Assembly: GCA_903904635.1 (NCBI GenBank) | Contig: CAIVDH010000026.1 | Location: 1 to 5,860 of the forward strand | Reading direction: 5' to 3' | DNA: 5,860 nt | Source of the DNA: an uncultured Burkholderiales bacterium | Lineage (GTDB): Bacteria > Pseudomonadota > Gammaproteobacteria > Burkholderiales > Burkholderiaceae_D | Part shown: piece by piece, positions 5,191 through 5,860 of the stretch | How the letters are laid out: the number at the start of each line of letters is the position of its first letter | Numbering within the stretch: the first letter of the stretch is position 1 | Program-made: the position numbers and the translations under genes | The notes under the pieces: model-generated | What the model was told of the DNA's origin: nothing | Seen by the model: the letters and a program-made list of their open reading frames with translations, nothing else | The model's database searches: none

Positions 5191-5860
5191 GAGGTGATTT
5201 CGCTTCCTGGCAGCGCGCCGTGCAGGTGGAGATGGAAAACATCCTGCATCAGTTTTTGCCAGATGCCGAGCAAACACCCATGCGCCTGCATCAGGCCATG
5301 CGTTATGCTGTGCTGGATGGCGGCAAGCGGGTGCGCCCATTGCTTGTTTATGCGGCTGGTGAGTTGTTTGATGCAGATGTTGATGCGATGGCAAGGGCCG
5401 CAGCTGCAGTGGAAATGATCCATGCGTATTCGCTGGTTCATGATGACATGCCTTGCATGGATGATGATGATCTGCGTCGCGGCAAGCCCACTGTGCATAA
5501 AAAATATGACGAGGCCACAGCGCTGTTAGTTGGTGATGCGTTGCAGTCACAGGCTTTCAAAATACTGGCTGAGGGATATCTGGAGCCAGTGCGTAAAGTG
5601 ATGATGCTCTCCACATTAGCGCAGGCTTCGGGCTCATTAGGCATGTGCGGCGGGCAGGCAATTGATTTGGCGGCAGTGGGGATGGCGCTCACACTGGACG
5701 AGCTTGAACAGATGCACAAATTAAAAACCGGTGCATTGTTGGCAGCTTCGGTTACGCTGGGTGCGTTGGCAGGCAAAACATTACTGGCGGCAGAGGCAGC
5801 TGCCTTGCATGCCTATTCGCAAGCAATAGGACTGGCGTTTCAGGTGGTTGATGACATACT
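5187..5860 (+). CDS. ispA: Farnesyl diphosphate synthase / geranyltranstransferase (3'-truncated by window edge)
   Basis: The first 224 residues of a short-chain trans-prenyl diphosphate synthase of about 295-300 residues. It condenses isopentenyl diphosphate with dimethylallyl and geranyl diphosphate to make farnesyl diphosphate, precursor of quinone side chains, undecaprenyl carrier and other isoprenoids, in the cytoplasm. Visible landmarks are LDGGKRVRP (residues 43-51, isopentenyl diphosphate binding), the first Asp-rich motif DDMPCMDDDD with D86, D87 and D92, followed by LRRGKPTVH, then GGQAIDL, KLKTGALL and the start of the second Asp-rich motif FQVVDDI (D222, D223), where the window ends. 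The two extra residues between the aspartates of the first motif (DDx4D) are the bacterial farnesyl synthase form. The ATG at 5187 overlaps the xseB stop by 4 bp and has a good ribosome binding site. In related genomes dxs commonly follows; that lies outside this window. Confidence 0.95.
   Translation, partial: MRGDFASWQRAVQVEMENILHQFLPDAEQTPMRLHQAMRYAVLDGGKRVRPLLVYAAGELFDADVDAMARAAAAVEMIHAYSLVHDDMPCMDDDDLRRGKPTVHKKYDEATALLVGDALQSQAFKILAEGYLEPVRKVMMLSTLAQASGSLGMCGGQAIDLAAVGMALTLDELEQMHKLKTGALLAASVTLGALAGKTLLAAEAAALHAYSQAIGLAFQVVDDI

Noticed and set aside
5043..5776. Minus-strand open frames of 112-154 codons opposite xseB and ispA
   Set aside because: They lie antisense to two clear conserved genes and show His/Cys-rich low-quality translations with no family resemblance.

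Overview
The window looks like ordinary chromosomal DNA of a betaproteobacterium, most likely order Burkholderiales. The main reason is the layout: a stand-alone Rieske oxygenase alpha subunit diverging from xseB-ispA. From general knowledge this resembles Burkholderiales and Oxalobacteraceae chromosomes, where dxs usually follows ispA. Base composition appears moderate rather than strongly GC-rich, which fits a genus of the Undibacterium/Herminiimonas kind. That genus-level placement is a guess. I see no rRNA, tRNA, transposase, integrase, phage gene or CRISPR array.

Layout. Positions 1-731 (+) hold the 3' part of a dienelactone hydrolase-family gene whose N-terminus lies outside the window. 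Positions 830/854-1612 (+) hold a ZIP-family metal transporter with a histidine-rich loop and an ambiguous start codon. Converging on it, with only 19 bp between stop codons, is a three-gene minus-strand unit. Read 5'->3' on that strand it is: Rieske oxygenase alpha subunit (4515-3415), EamA/DMT membrane transporter (3382-2492), two-domain rhodanese/3-mercaptopyruvate sulfurtransferase (2492-1632). The gaps are 32 bp and then a 1-base stop/start overlap, so the three are probably co-transcribed.

A 405-bp AT-rich divergent intergenic region (4516-4920) separates this unit from xseB and ispA on the plus strand. It holds a perfect TATAAT for the Rieske unit, nested inside a 6-bp-arm inverted repeat. 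It also holds a striking array of about seven to nine 11-bp direct repeats (consensus GGTTCGTTATT), and a probable -10 box just before xseB. xseB (exodeoxyribonuclease VII small subunit) and ispA (farnesyl diphosphate synthase, cut by the window end) overlap by 4 bp and look translationally coupled.

How the genes work together. xseB-ispA pairs a DNA-repair nuclease subunit with isoprenoid precursor synthesis, a common arrangement without an obvious biochemical link. The Rieske-transporter-sulfurtransferase unit might handle a small, possibly quaternary-amine or sulfur-containing compound: the oxygenase carries Glu where most relatives have the bridging Asp. The substrate is unknown. The hydrolase and ZIP transporter are separate functions. 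I did not find a clearly novel multi-gene system. The best leads are the 11-bp repeat array, the Glu-variant Rieske enzyme with its operon partners, and a possible AUU start codon on the ZIP gene.
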